Shown: positions 1 to 7,823 of the stretch, in pieces | Numbering within the stretch: the first letter of the stretch is position 1 | Layout of the letters: every line of letters starts with the position of its first letter | Assembly: GCF_900116235.1 (NCBI RefSeq) | Contig: NZ_FPAA01000015.1 | Span: 1-64,000 of the forward strand | Length of the DNA stretch: 64,000 nucleotides | Reading direction: 5' to 3' | Source of the DNA: Marininema halotolerans | GTDB lineage: Bacteria; Bacillota; Bacilli; Thermoactinomycetales; DSM-45169 | Notes under the pieces: generated by a model | Databases searched by the model: none | Seen by the model: the letters and a program-made list of their open reading frames with translations, nothing else | Told to the model about the DNA's origin: nothing | Translations under genes and position numbers: made by a program

Positions 1-94
1 GGTTAAATACAAACCGACTACATCCAATGGATTTGTTAATGAGAATGGCTTGTTCCTTCGTTGGATACAAACGAAATTGAAACGCTTTGTGCAT
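1..94 (-). CDS. tnpB: TnpB N-terminus (IS200/IS605 family), partial
   Basis: This is the first 31 codons of a gene that runs off the left edge. Read on the minus strand it starts MHKAFQFRLYPTKEQ and continues to CSRFVFN. This is the conserved opening of the IS200/IS605 TnpB (OrfB) RNA-guided nuclease family: a basic start, an F-R-x-Y-P-T motif, and a helix ending in R-x-x-x-N. A strong ribosome binding site (GGAGGTGA) sits just upstream at about 100-107. The catalytic RuvC domain lies outside the window, so it is not possible to say whether the gene is intact. Confidence 0.8.
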   Translation of the reverse strand, partial: MHKAFQFRLYPTKEQAILINKSIGCSRFVFN

Positions 95-141
95 GGGTTC
101 ACCTCCCTTGTACTTAATTATATACGGGGATGGTTAGACTT

Positions 142-209
142 ACGAGAGGGGAAAAACGCCCCTCCCTCGTCTAACGCGCCGATTCATCCCCCACTTGTAG
201 AAGTTGGGA
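142..209. repeat. Two hairpins upstream of tnpB, possible end of the IS element
   Basis: Two compact inverted repeats lie in the 5' flank of tnpB. One at 142-170 pairs ACGAGAGGGG with CCCTCCCTCGT. The other at 187-209 pairs TCCCCCACTT with AAGTTGGGA around a four-base loop. IS200/IS605 elements carry subterminal hairpins recognised by the TnpA transposase, so these may mark one end of the element. The exact tip cannot be fixed from one copy. Confidence 0.35.
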
Positions 210-238
210 GTATTCTCGGCGCAATTAAGATAATGAAG

Positions 239-267
239 AACGGCTGGTCAATTATTGACCAGCCGTT
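239..267. terminator. Perfect 13 bp palindrome downstream of fumarase
   Basis: A 13-base stem (AACGGCTGGTCAA) with a three-base loop lies between the 3' end of the fumarase gene and the tnpB flank. The T-rich tail is better on the plus strand than on the minus strand. It most likely ends the fumarase transcript, but the weak minus-strand T tract leaves some doubt. Confidence 0.55.
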
Positions 268-291
268 TCGTAGTTTATTGTGATGTTGTTT

Positions 292-1833
292 TTAAGAAAA
301 GACCGGATCCTTAAATTTCGCAAGGCGTTCGAGAGAAGTGCTCTCAACATCGCGATGGAGGCTGTTCCCATGGGCATCCATGGTGACGATGGCGGTGAAT
401 TTCTCCACTTGAAGGTGCCACATGGCTTCAGGTACTCCGAAATCCATAAAGTCCACACCATCGACCCCTGTGATGCAGTCTGCATAATATTGGGCAGCCC
501 CACCAATGGCATTCAGATATACCGCTCCATGGTCTTTCAGGCCAGCAAGGGTTTTGGCTCCCATACCACCCTTTCCAATAACGGCACGAATGCCAAACTT
601 TTTAATGATATCCGATTGATAAGGCTCTTCCCGGATACTGGTTGTTGGACCAGCTGCCTTCACTTCCCATTTGTCATCCTGATCTTTCAACATGACAGGA
701 CCGCAATGATAAATGACGCCCCCGGTAAGATCCACTGGAGAATCATGATCCATCAGGTATTTATGGAGTGCATCCCGACCGGTATGGATGCCACCGGTGA
801 TGGTAACGACATCTCCCACTTTCAGGCTCCGAATGGCTTCTTCTGAGATGGGAGGGGTCAACACCACTTCTCGCACGGACTCTTTAGAAACCGATTCCGT
901 TTCTTCTACCGAGGATTCTTGGAGGGTACCCTCTGGCTCATCCTTGTATAGCCAACTGGTAATCTCCCCGGTTTCAGGGCTCAGGGTCACCCCTTGACGA
1001 CGGAAAGCCCAGCAATTGTAGGCGACAGAGACATAGAAGCTGGCTGGGATCCGATGCATGCTTCCCACTTTACAACCGAGGAGAGTCGTGTTTCCTCCAA
1101 AGCCCATTGTCCCAATGGATAACTCGTTTGCATGCTCCATAATATAGTCTTCTAATTTGGCCAAATCAGGGTTGGCGTTGGTGTCATAAACCTTACGGAA
1201 AAGTTGCTTTTTCGCCAACTCGTAACCGGTTGTGCGGTCGCCACCAATTCCGACACCGATAAAACCGGCGCTACATCCTTGTCCCTGTGCTTGATAGACA
1301 CTGTGCAGGACACACTTGCGGATCCCATCTAAATCACGCCCCGCACGTCCGAGTCCCTCGAGTTCACAAGGAAGGCTATATTGGATATTTTTGTTTTCGC
1401 AACCGCCACCCTTTAAGATCAGGCGAACATCAATCTCATCATGCTCCCACTGCTCGTAATGAATGACGGGTACACCTTCTCCTAAATTGTCGCCGCTGTT
1501 GGCACCTGTCAAGGAATCAACGGAATTAGGGCGTAGCTTACCGGTTTTGGTGGCTTCGACGATGGCTGCTTTAATCTGACGCGTAATCTCCAGTTGATTG
1601 ACACCGACAGGAACATGAACATAAAAAGTGGGCATCCCAGTGTCTTGGCAGATCGGAGACACATTTTCCTCCGCCATGGTAATGTTATTGGAAATCGTTG
1701 AAAGAGCCAATGCCGAGCGGGTACCCGCATCTTCTTTGGCTTTTCCTTCGCGAACCGCAGCCCGTACATCCGGGGGAAGGTTCGTGGAAGTTTCGGTTAT
1801 AAGTTCGAGGAGACTTTCCTTTAATGCACGCAT
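292..1833 (-). CDS. fumA: Class I fumarate hydratase, iron-sulfur
   Basis: Catalyses reversible hydration of fumarate to malate in the citric acid cycle, using an oxygen-sensitive 4Fe-4S cluster in the cytosol. The single 513-residue chain holds the alpha domain and then the beta domain, joined by a short acidic, serine-rich linker, as in the fused class I enzymes. Likely cluster cysteines lie in the ICQDTG, GQGCSAG and YNCWAFRRQG segments. The beta part carries GGIHTGRDALHK and GKGGMG. I place the start at the ATG preceded by AAAAGGAGT (spacing about 8 bases). An in-frame ATG at 1896 would add 21 residues, and its region also contains GGAGGTGA, so a short leader is possible. Bacillus subtilis relies on a class II enzyme instead; here the gene stands alone between two terminators. 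Confidence 0.93.
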   Translation of the reverse strand: MRALKESLLELITETSTNLPPDVRAAVREGKAKEDAGTRSALALSTISNNITMAEENVSPICQDTGMPTFYVHVPVGVNQLEITRQIKAAIVEATKTGKLRPNSVDSLTGANSGDNLGEGVPVIHYEQWEHDEIDVRLILKGGGCENKNIQYSLPCELEGLGRAGRDLDGIRKCVLHSVYQAQGQGCSAGFIGVGIGGDRTTGYELAKKQLFRKVYDTNANPDLAKLEDYIMEHANELSIGTMGFGGNTTLLGCKVGSMHRIPASFYVSVAYNCWAFRRQGVTLSPETGEITSWLYKDEPEGTLQESSVEETESVSKESVREVVLTPPISEEAIRSLKVGDVVTITGGIHTGRDALHKYLMDHDSPVDLTGGVIYHCGPVMLKDQDDKWEVKAAGPTTSIREEPYQSDIIKKFGIRAVIGKGGMGAKTLAGLKDHGAVYLNAIGGAAQYYADCITGVDGVDFMDFGVPEAMWHLQVEKFTAIVTMDAHGNSLHRDVESTSLERLAKFKDPVFS

Positions 1834-1956
1834 CTTTGATACTCCTTTTCCATTTGAGAGAGTCGACTTCATAATGGCAGTCAAATCACCTCCCATTATA
1901 CATCAAGATCCTGGTTTCTTCAGGGGAGATGTGATGGAAGATTGAATATCGATATG

Positions 1957-1986
1957 AAAAAACCCTTCAGAATAGAAGGGTTTTTT
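1957..1986. terminator. Bidirectional terminator between fumarase and zinc-ribbon gene
   Basis: AAAAAACCCTTC and GAAGGGTTTTTT form a stem with A and T tracts on both sides. It can end transcription in either direction. It lies downstream of the zinc-ribbon gene at 2025-2297 and upstream of fumarase, so it isolates the two minus-strand units. Confidence 0.8.
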
Positions 1987-2024
1987 CAACGTGAAGGAGA
2001 GGAAATTTAAGGGGTTTCTACTTA

Positions 2025-2297
2025 TCAGGGGGTGGGTGCAGATTGATTTGCGAGGGGTTGCGAGTTGCGTTGGGCAGTTTTAATAAATCGCTCTTCCGCT
2101 TCAACGACTCCACATACACCACATTGAACACGTAGGGACTCTCCGCGATAGGGTACCTGGAAGGGGTCGCCCGAAGCAACTTGTTCCACAATTGCCCCAT
2201 TGGTTGGGTCTTTTCGGACCGGGGTTACTACTTGTTCAATCAAATTAAATCGGCTGCGATTGGTACCACATGCAGGGCAAAGGTATTTTTCATCCAT
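2025..2297 (-). CDS. Small zinc-ribbon protein of unknown function
   Basis: A 90-residue protein with two CxxC pairs: CPACG near the start (residues 7-10) and CGVCG around residues 59-62. The spacing of about 50 residues fits a four-cysteine zinc ribbon. The tail is polar and rich in Q, N and P. No membrane segment is present. The start is supported by GAGGAGGTG ten bases upstream. The gene is divergent from the M3 peptidase and the two promoter regions share about 170 bases. I do not recognise a specific family; a nucleic-acid or protein-binding accessory role is only a guess. Confidence 0.75.
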   Translation of the reverse strand: MDEKYLCPACGTNRSRFNLIEQVVTPVRKDPTNGAIVEQVASGDPFQVPYRGESLRVQCGVCGVVEAEERFIKTAQRNSQPLANQSAPTP

Positions 2298-2467
2298 TGA
2301 GTGAACACCTCCTCACTCTAGCATTCCCGAAGAAGGTGAGCTCATTCGACAGGAATGATTGCGTTAGAAAGAGAATCCATGAGGAGAAATGGTTGGGTTT
2401 TATCGATGCGAAGGGTGCAACTCAAATTATTTATAAACCGATCGACCATGATAAGGGAGGAAAAGTG

Positions 2468-4105
2468 GTGGCGAAGCATACAGAAAAATTGATCACCGAT
2501 TTGACGAACCAGATGAGTGAAGCGGAAAAAAAGGTGATGGAAGCTTATTGGCAAGCTGCCACAGCCGGTGAGAAAAAAGCGGAAGAGAACAATTCCCACG
2601 CGTTAAAGGAATGGAAAGCGATTGTCTCTGATCCGAAGATCTATCAACAATTGCAAGATTGCAAAAAGGAAGGGGTCAGTAACCCGATTTTGGCACGTCA
2701 GGTTGAGTTATTACTGCTTGAATTCATGGAGAATCAAGCATCCAAGGAGGAAATTGCAGAAATACTTCGGTTGGAAACCGAGATTAAAAGTACCTTTGTC
2801 CATTTTCGAGCGAATGACCAAGGGAAAAAGGTGACGAATAATGAGTTGACAGCGATGCTAAAAAGCGAAAAGGATACCTATCGAAGAAAGGAAATTTGGA
2901 AAGCGAGTAAGGAAATTGGTCGCTTAGTCGCAGATAATATCCGTGAGCTTGTGCGAAGAAGAAATGAAGTAGCTCGTAAGCAGGGACTACGAGACTACTA
3001 TGCGATGTCGTTAACGTTACAGGAATTAAATGAAGAGAAGTTGTTTCAGCTATTGGCAGAACTTAAGGAACAGACCGATCAACCCTATACGGAGATTAAA
3101 AAAGAGATGGATCAAGTGATTGCGGCTCGCTATCTCTATTTGCGTCCGGAGGGCGTGCGCCCCTGGCATTATGAGGATCCTTTCTTTCAGGAAGCTCCGA
3201 TGGTTTTCGATGTAAACATCGATGAGGTATTTGCGGATCACAAACTGGAAGAGTTAGCCGAACGCACCTTTCAAGAGATGGGCTTTGCGGTACAAGGAAT
3301 CCTTGATCAGAGTGATCTATATGAACGCGATAGAAAATCTCCCTATGCCTTTTGTATCGATATCGATCGAAAGGGTGATACGCGAATTCTATGCAATCTT
3401 CAGTCGAATGCCTATTGGATGAATACCCTTTTACACGAGCTTGGTCATGGTGTCTATCAAATCAACGTGAATCCCGAACTCCCCTTTCTATTGCGAAAGG
3501 CTACACATCCCTCCAGTACAGAAGCGATTGCCCTGATGATGGAACAGTTAGGAAAGTCACCAACATGGCTTTCCCATATTGTGGGTGTTGAGACATCGGC
3601 CCTCGAGAAAATGACGGAACCCCTTGCCAAACAGATGAAGCTGAGTCAGCTGATTTCTGTACGGTGGTGTTTAGTGATGATCCACTTTGAACGGGAGTTG
3701 TACCTTGATCCCGATCAAGATCTTAATCGACTTTGGTGGGATCTGGTGGAGCAATTTCAATTTGTTCCACGGCCAGAGGGGCGGGATGAACCGGATTGGG
3801 CGGCGAAAGTCCATTTGGGGGCATTCCCTGTATACTATCAAAATTACTTACTCGGTGAGCTGACGGCCTCTCAATTGCTTGCGACAGTATCTAAGGAGTT
3901 TCCCAAGAAGGATCACCCTCTAGTGGAAAATGAGGCGGTTGGAGGCTTTCTTAAAGACCGTTTCTTTCGAGAGGGGGCACGTTATCGGTGGGATGAACTG
4001 ATCGAACAGGCGACGGGGGAGAAGTTGAACCCAGAGTATTTTGTCAGCCAATTTGTGGAGAATGTTTCTAATGACGAGGAGAAGCAGGTGGCTAGTAAAA
4101 AATAG
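2468..4105 (+). CDS. M3-family (oligoendopeptidase-type) zinc metallopeptidase
   Basis: A 545-residue cytosolic peptidase. The gluzincin signature is plain: HELGH at residues 323-327 supplies two zinc histidines and the general base. A glutamate at about residue 352, in STEAIALMME, is the third ligand. That 25-residue spacing is typical of family M3 (oligopeptidase F, thimet oligopeptidase). The N-terminal half is helical and charged, as expected for the channel-forming lobe. I chose GTG 2468 (or GTG 2465), preceded by AAGGGAGG. The reading frame stays open further upstream, but that part has no plausible ribosome binding site and overlaps the divergent gene. Likely role: clearance of short peptides. 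The M2-like and M3B subfamilies cannot be separated by eye. Confidence 0.88.
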   Translation: MAKHTEKLITDLTNQMSEAEKKVMEAYWQAATAGEKKAEENNSHALKEWKAIVSDPKIYQQLQDCKKEGVSNPILARQVELLLLEFMENQASKEEIAEILRLETEIKSTFVHFRANDQGKKVTNNELTAMLKSEKDTYRRKEIWKASKEIGRLVADNIRELVRRRNEVARKQGLRDYYAMSLTLQELNEEKLFQLLAELKEQTDQPYTEIKKEMDQVIAARYLYLRPEGVRPWHYEDPFFQEAPMVFDVNIDEVFADHKLEELAERTFQEMGFAVQGILDQSDLYERDRKSPYAFCIDIDRKGDTRILCNLQSNAYWMNTLLHELGHGVYQINVNPELPFLLRKATHPSSTEAIALMMEQLGKSPTWLSHIVGVETSALEKMTEPLAKQMKLSQLISVRWCLVMIHFERELYLDPDQDLNRLWWDLVEQFQFVPRPEGRDEPDWAAKVHLGAFPVYYQNYLLGELTASQLLATVSKEFPKKDHPLVENEAVGGFLKDRFFREGARYRWDELIEQATGEKLNPEYFVSQFVENVSNDEEKQVASKK

Positions 4106-4136
4106 CGATGATCGTGGTAAGAAAGATGATCACGTT

Positions 4137-4171
4137 AAGAAGCTGACCAAAAAAAGGGTGGTCAGCTTCTT
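4137..4171. terminator. Bidirectional terminator between convergent genes
   Basis: A 13 bp stem, AAGAAGCTGACCA with its complement, sits between the M3 peptidase and the convergent HEXXH gene. It is flanked by T and A residues that allow use from both sides. Confidence 0.75.
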
Positions 4172-4193
4172 TATGTTCCATCAAAGGGAAGAA

Positions 4194-4955
4194 TTACTCT
4201 GTTGAGTCGGATTGGGTGGTGGAAGAAGGTTGCCACTCCTCACAACGACGACTCACTTGTTGGAAGTGGTCGCGAATTTGTTCTTTACTCCATCCCTTAT
4301 CCGTGTACAAAAGGAGATGATCCAACCAGAGCGGATACCAGGAAAGTCTCATTACTTCCTGGGTAAAAGCATGGGCGGCGATTTCACGAAGACGGGTGAG
4401 GCGTTCCCGAATTTCAATGGGTCCCCACTTCTTTTTCACGACGCGGGGTAAGCGACCGTCTGTTCTGCCAAGGCGTGTACTTTCTAGATGGTGGAACCAT
4501 TCGTGGAAGAGGTGAAGCGCGATGAGATCCTCCTCTTTGACAGTAAATCCTTCTTGCTTAAAGAACGTTTCGAGTTGTTCCAAGGATGCCCGGTAAATTT
4601 CAATCACCGCTGGCTTGGTTCGATATTGGGCGCGAACCCATCCATCATGATCCTTTTGTCGGCGGAGAAAGGAGACACGGACACCTGTGTGGATGACACG
4701 GTCCATCCAATACCCAAGATTCCCATCATACTGATAACTCGTTGCTGCTAATTTGCCAAAGGAGAGGGCACCATTAATGCACTCAGGTATTTTTTGTGGG
4801 GCAAGATAGGAGAACATCTCGTCTTGTTCTAACTCGGTATAAGCGAGCTCAAAGGGAGAAAGTGTGGGCCACTTTTGTGCAAGCTGAATGTTGCACAAAG
4901 GATTGGACGATGGGGGATCCTTCTCTTTCAGGACAAGCGGTGTTTTCTTCTCCAT
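4194..4955 (-). CDS. Putative zincin with HEWFH motif, unknown family
   Basis: A 253-residue soluble protein without signal peptide. Residues 151-155 read HEWFH, followed by HLE, and about 36 residues later comes REIAAHAF (E191, H195). A HEXXH helix followed by a helix with a conserved Glu or His is the plan of zincin metalloproteases, so this is probably a metal-binding hydrolase or a degenerate relative. The rest (a charged N-terminus and a Trp/Arg-rich C-terminus) matches nothing I recognise. The start is secured by AAGGAGGGAGG. It is convergent with an M3 peptidase, which may be coincidence. Confidence 0.7.
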   Translation of the reverse strand: MEKKTPLVLKEKDPPSSNPLCNIQLAQKWPTLSPFELAYTELEQDEMFSYLAPQKIPECINGALSFGKLAATSYQYDGNLGYWMDRVIHTGVRVSFLRRQKDHDGWVRAQYRTKPAVIEIYRASLEQLETFFKQEGFTVKEEDLIALHLFHEWFHHLESTRLGRTDGRLPRVVKKKWGPIEIRERLTRLREIAAHAFTQEVMRLSWYPLWLDHLLLYTDKGWSKEQIRDHFQQVSRRCEEWQPSSTTQSDSTE

Positions 4956-5109
4956 ATCCTCCCTCCTTGATCATGATTCAGATTGGTTCGTTTCCTAGGC
5001 TATGATCCAACCAGCTTGACTCATTCTCCCTAACAGGATGGCCCTAAAAAATTAAGGGATGAAAGAGGGGATCTTAGCACAGGTTACGGGTGGAGGAGGG
5101 AGCGGAAAA

Positions 5110-5616
5110 ATGTATCTACACGGTATTCCCTTTGTGTATTTAGTTCACCAGTATCCAACGATTCATCCGAAGAAGGAGACTGCCCGCAGAAGTCCGTCGC
5201 ATTTAGCGGATACGCTCCATCTAAAAAGGGATCTTGGTTTTGTACCCATTCATTTATTAAGGACATCCTCAGGGTATCCGTTGGAGGTTTGCATCAAAGA
5301 ATGCTTACGTTACGGTGATACGGTATTTGCCTTTTCTGCTCTATCCACAGCGGTGGTCCAGTTAAGTGCACATGAATGGGGCGTACACCAACTAACACTG
5401 GAACAGCCCGGTTGGATTCTTACGATCCGGCCATCATCATTATCGTGGTTGCAAAGGCACTTTCCCTCTGTCCCCATCGTCCTAACCCAATGGAATCGTA
5501 AAGAAAAACGAAAAAACCGTTATCCAAGACACCCCTTTTACGTACCGAAACCTTCACTCCCATGGCGAGAAGCGCATAGGATACGGAAGCCGCGGATCTT
5601 CCATGAGCAGAAGTGA
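5110..5616 (+). CDS. Unknown protein just upstream of gerE
   Basis: A 168-residue basic protein. The start ATG at 5110 follows GGAGGAGGGAGCGG. An upstream in-frame ATG at 5059 has no better site. The protein has no signal peptide or membrane segment and no motif I know; its C-terminal 30 residues are rich in Arg, Lys and Pro. It ends about 120 bases before the gerE start. It may be mother-cell related by position, but this is unproven, and codon use does not clearly settle that it is real. Confidence 0.5.
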   Translation: MYLHGIPFVYLVHQYPTIHPKKETARRSPSHLADTLHLKRDLGFVPIHLLRTSSGYPLEVCIKECLRYGDTVFAFSALSTAVVQLSAHEWGVHQLTLEQPGWILTIRPSSLSWLQRHFPSVPIVLTQWNRKEKRKNRYPRHPFYVPKPSLPWREAHRIRKPRIFHEQK

Positions 5617-5647
5617 TGGACTCCTGCCTAAATTGAAACACGAACGC

Positions 5648-5675
5648 ACCACGAAATAAGCCCGTTCATACAATA
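5648..5675 (+). promoter_or_regulatory. Candidate sigma-K promoter of gerE
   Basis: AC at 5648-5649, a 17-base spacer, and CATACAATA at 5667-5675 match the sigma-K pattern AC-N16/17-CATAnnnTA exactly. In Bacillus subtilis gerE is transcribed by sigma-K in the mother cell. The promoter lies on the chromosome side of the insertion, so it would drive the reconstituted gene after excision. The start codon is about 60 bases downstream. Confidence 0.7.
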
Positions 5676-5734
5676 ACCTGACTGAGTCCCTTACCCTCGT
5701 GTTCCAAGAGTCCGAGCAAGGAGGGGTGGCGCAA

Positions 5735-5881
5735 TTGAGCAACCAGAAAGGGAAGCCCTTGTTAACAAACAGGGAAAGGGAAGTATTCGAGCTATTAGTG
5801 CAGGACAAAACGACAAAAGAGATCGCCCAACAGCTCTTCATCAGTGAAAAGACCGTCCGGAATCATATTTCAAATGTGATG
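5735..5881 (+). CDS. gerE: gerE 5' part (codons 1-49), interrupted by an integrated element
   Basis: GerE is the last mother-cell regulator of sporulation, a LuxR-type helix-turn-helix protein that acts with sigma-K on spore coat genes. From TTG 5735, set by AAGGAGG ten bases upstream, the frame encodes 49 residues including TNREREVFELLVQDKTTKEI and ISEKTVRNHISNVM. These correspond closely to Bacillus subtilis GerE as I recall it. The match stops exactly at the 15 bp core. The unexcised frame then reads a foreign tail to a stop at 6025, giving a product that lacks the last helix used for dimerisation. The missing 23 codons are at 13965-14036. A neighbourhood of ysmB, racE and gerM further right fits the known gerE locus. 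Confidence 0.93.
5867..5881 (+). repeat. Left attachment core (attL), 15 bp
   Basis: ATTTCAAATGTGATG occurs here in gerE codons ISNVM and again at 13950-13964. The bases before it (T versus C) and after it (T versus C) differ between the copies, so identity is limited to 15 bp. Crossover by the serine recombinase should occur within it. Confidence 0.9.
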
Positions 5882-5899
5882 TGTACCTTTTCAGGGAAC
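5882..5899 (+). repeat. Element-side arm of attL, half of attP
   Basis: TGTACCTTTTCAGGGAAC lies immediately inside the left core. Its reverse complement, GTTCCCTGAAAAGGTACA, closely matches GTTCCTGAAAGGGTATAC at 13932-13949, just inside the right core, allowing one-base offsets. In the excised circle these two arms would flank the core symmetrically. Such an arrangement is usual for attP sites bound by two recombinase dimers. Confidence 0.75.
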
Positions 5900-5902
5900 A
5901 TG

Positions 5903-5944
5903 AATGAAGCGGCGCGGTGGTGTTATCCAACGGGCCGCTTCATT
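5903..5944 (+). terminator. Hairpin just inside the left end of the element
   Basis: AATGAAGCGGC pairs with GCCGCTTCATT (11 bp), followed by a T-containing tail. It lies within the extended reading frame of truncated gerE and would limit read-through from the gerE promoter into the element. Confidence 0.5.
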
Positions 5945-6160
5945 TTGGTTCCGGCAGATATTTTTTTTAGTTGCCGGGTATCTTTTCAGAAATGGTTAAA
6001 CACATTGTTCTCCAGCTTCCTGTAATGAAAGTGCCTTTCTCAATTTTCTAATTATGAAAAATACTTTATAATAAAAATAATTTATGAATAGGAGGGGAAA
6101 CATCTAACTTAATAAAAATTATCGTATATTTAATATATTAAAAAGGGGCATTCATAAAAA

Positions 6161-6583
6161 ATGATTAAAAGAAAATTGACAGTTACAATATGTATGATTT
6201 TTATTACACCCATATATATTTTTGTAATTTCCAAAGACAGCTTCCTAATGGAGGGGGCGTTCCTTCCTGCTTATATAGTACATTTACTTTTTTCTGTGCC
6301 TGTTTTTCTTCTTTATGCCCTTCCTGTGTCGATTTTTTCTGAATTTTTATCAAAAAAACATCATTATCGATGGCTAGTATCGTTATTTATTCATATAGGA
6401 TTCACTAGTATTTTAATCATTCTCCTTCCTTTACTTATTGACAATGGTTATCAGGTATTTGAATTTACGTTCTTTTTTGATCGATTCATTCCATTGAATT
6501 TTATTGCTTTCTTATATTGGTTAGTTGATGAATGGTTTATATGGCTATGGAGAGAGGAATCAGCAAATGAAATAACAAAATAA
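6161..6583 (+). CDS. Small multi-pass membrane protein, unknown
   Basis: A 140-residue hydrophobic protein with about four membrane segments: near residues 8-24, 34-58, 69-93 and 103-125. The C-terminus is short and charged. An AAAGGGG ribosome binding site precedes the ATG. It is the first gene inside the left end of the gerE element and may be co-transcribed with the two short genes after it. I recognise no family; immunity or transport roles cannot be told apart. Confidence 0.6.
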   Translation: MIKRKLTVTICMIFITPIYIFVISKDSFLMEGAFLPAYIVHLLFSVPVFLLYALPVSIFSEFLSKKHHYRWLVSLFIHIGFTSILIILLPLLIDNGYQVFEFTFFFDRFIPLNFIAFLYWLVDEWFIWLWREESANEITK

Positions 6584-6597
6584 ATGGGGGGTATCTA

Positions 6598-6816
6598 TTG
6601 GCAGAATACGATAAGAAAAACTTCTCGAAGCAATGGATCACCAAAAGAAAGAAGTCCTCAATACGATTCCAAAGGGACTTTCTACACAACAGGATAATCA
6701 ATACGCTAGATACTATCATCTACTTTACCCTTATAACTTTTAAAATAGGTTATGAAAGTGCCCGTTTTCGTGCATTCAATCTATTGTTCCTATCCATTTA
6801 TTTAATTGAAACATAG
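6598..6816 (+). CDS. Possible small basic protein, unknown
   Basis: A 72-residue frame starting at TTG 6598 with GGGGGG six bases upstream. The first 35 residues are strongly basic, and the rest contains a weak hydrophobic stretch. It sits 14 bases after the membrane protein gene and 32 bases before the next one, so operon position is its main support. It could also be chance or a decayed gene. Confidence 0.3.
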   Translation: MAEYDKKNFSKQWITKRKKSSIRFQRDFLHNRIINTLDTIIYFTLITFKIGYESARFRAFNLLFLSIYLIET

Positions 6817-6848
6817 GATATGAAACACGAATAAGGGAGGTTGAAAAG

Positions 6849-7310
6849 ATGAGTTCGAATAACTTTTTGGTGAGTGTTTGTAATGATATCCGAATACAGC
6901 GTTTTATCCCAGCCATAGGTACATCAGGTCCTGAAGTATTACGTTTTTGTTTAGGAGTTGTAGGTGACGTTGGAGGTAGTGCTGGTTTTGTGGTACCCTT
7001 CCTTGAAGTAAAGGCATTGTTTGATCGAACGTTTGGTGCTGCTTGGAACAATCGGTTACTTCTTGAACGTGGCGAGACCCCCCCAAAAAGTGTTTTCCCT
7101 CCCCGTTTCTTGAACTTCTCACCCAGTATCGAAGAGTTTGCTAGGGTGGTTGGAGATACCTTCGCTCCTCTCATGAAGAAATTATTTAATGCCAATTTAC
7201 AATTTGTACGTGTAATCCCTATCACTGATCCAGTTCTAGTTGACTCGTCAGCAACTTACTTTATAAGAAAGGCTCCTACCCAAAACGTAAAGGTGAAAAC
7301 AAAAAAATAA
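6849..7310 (+). CDS. Unknown 153-residue protein
   Basis: Starts at ATG 6849 after AAGGGAGG. The sequence is mixed, with a Gly/Val-rich segment (residues 36-55) and a basic end. It lacks a signal peptide, cysteine motif or clear membrane helix. A good ribosome binding site and a terminator about 110 bases downstream support a real gene. No family is recognised. It lies in the left third of the gerE element. Confidence 0.6.
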   Translation: MSSNNFLVSVCNDIRIQRFIPAIGTSGPEVLRFCLGVVGDVGGSAGFVVPFLEVKALFDRTFGAAWNNRLLLERGETPPKSVFPPRFLNFSPSIEEFARVVGDTFAPLMKKLFNANLQFVRVIPITDPVLVDSSATYFIRKAPTQNVKVKTKK

Positions 7311-7421
7311 AAGCAAACGAATAGAGCAAATCCATTTAACCAACTTATTAATCTTGCATAGCACGAATCTGCTCAGCTATAGTCCTCTGATAAAGTTTGA
7401 TATGATATGGTTAGGCTCCCC

Positions 7422-7448
7422 AAAAACACTGGTATACCAGTGTTTTTT
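7422..7448 (+). terminator. Intrinsic terminator in the element
   Basis: A near-perfect palindrome, AAAAACACTGGTA with its complement, ends in seven T residues. It closes the 6161-7310 gene group. Confidence 0.85.
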
Positions 7449-7823
7449 TGAGTATTTCGAATAAAAAATAGAAGTAAGATCCCGATTCACTGATCACATA
7501 ACTCATTTTTGAGAAAAGAGGAGGGGAAATGGTGGTTCAAAAGCTACATAACTTATAACTAACTATAGGAAATTTAACATTAGGATTCGTATACATTCTA
7601 AAAATGATTAAAGGGACCCTCCACCGCGTTTATACGAATCAATAGATTTACTGTAGTCGCCTATAAAGTTCCTGAGGAGTTGGGGTGTGGGTTAGTCATC
7701 AACTTAGTGAATATTCCAATAGGGGTATTAAATCGTATCATCCAAAACTATTTTCAACAGTCGAGAAGGGGAAATTTAGATGCAGGGACACATTTTTTAC
7801 CTTTAAGAAAGAAGGTTTATAGT
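7449..7823. other. 375-base region before azlC, with a 10 bp inverted repeat
   Basis: No convincing gene is seen. GATTCGTATA at 7584-7593 pairs with TATACGAATC at 7631-7640 around a 37-base loop. The loop contains GGGACCCTCC and ACCGCG. The reading frame of azlC is open back to 7680, but the sequence before 7824 does not resemble AzlC and may be a remnant of another gene. A T-box was considered because of the ACCGCG and not accepted. Confidence 0.45.

Noticed and set aside
280-846. 188-codon plus-strand frame opposite the fumarase gene
   Set aside because: It lies wholly inside a clear class I fumarase gene and its translation has no family resemblance.
7560-7640. T-box-like sequence (ACCGCG near GGGACCC) before azlC
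   Set aside because: The conserved T-box core AGGGTGGnACCGCG is not present and no specifier stem or terminator pair could be drawn.
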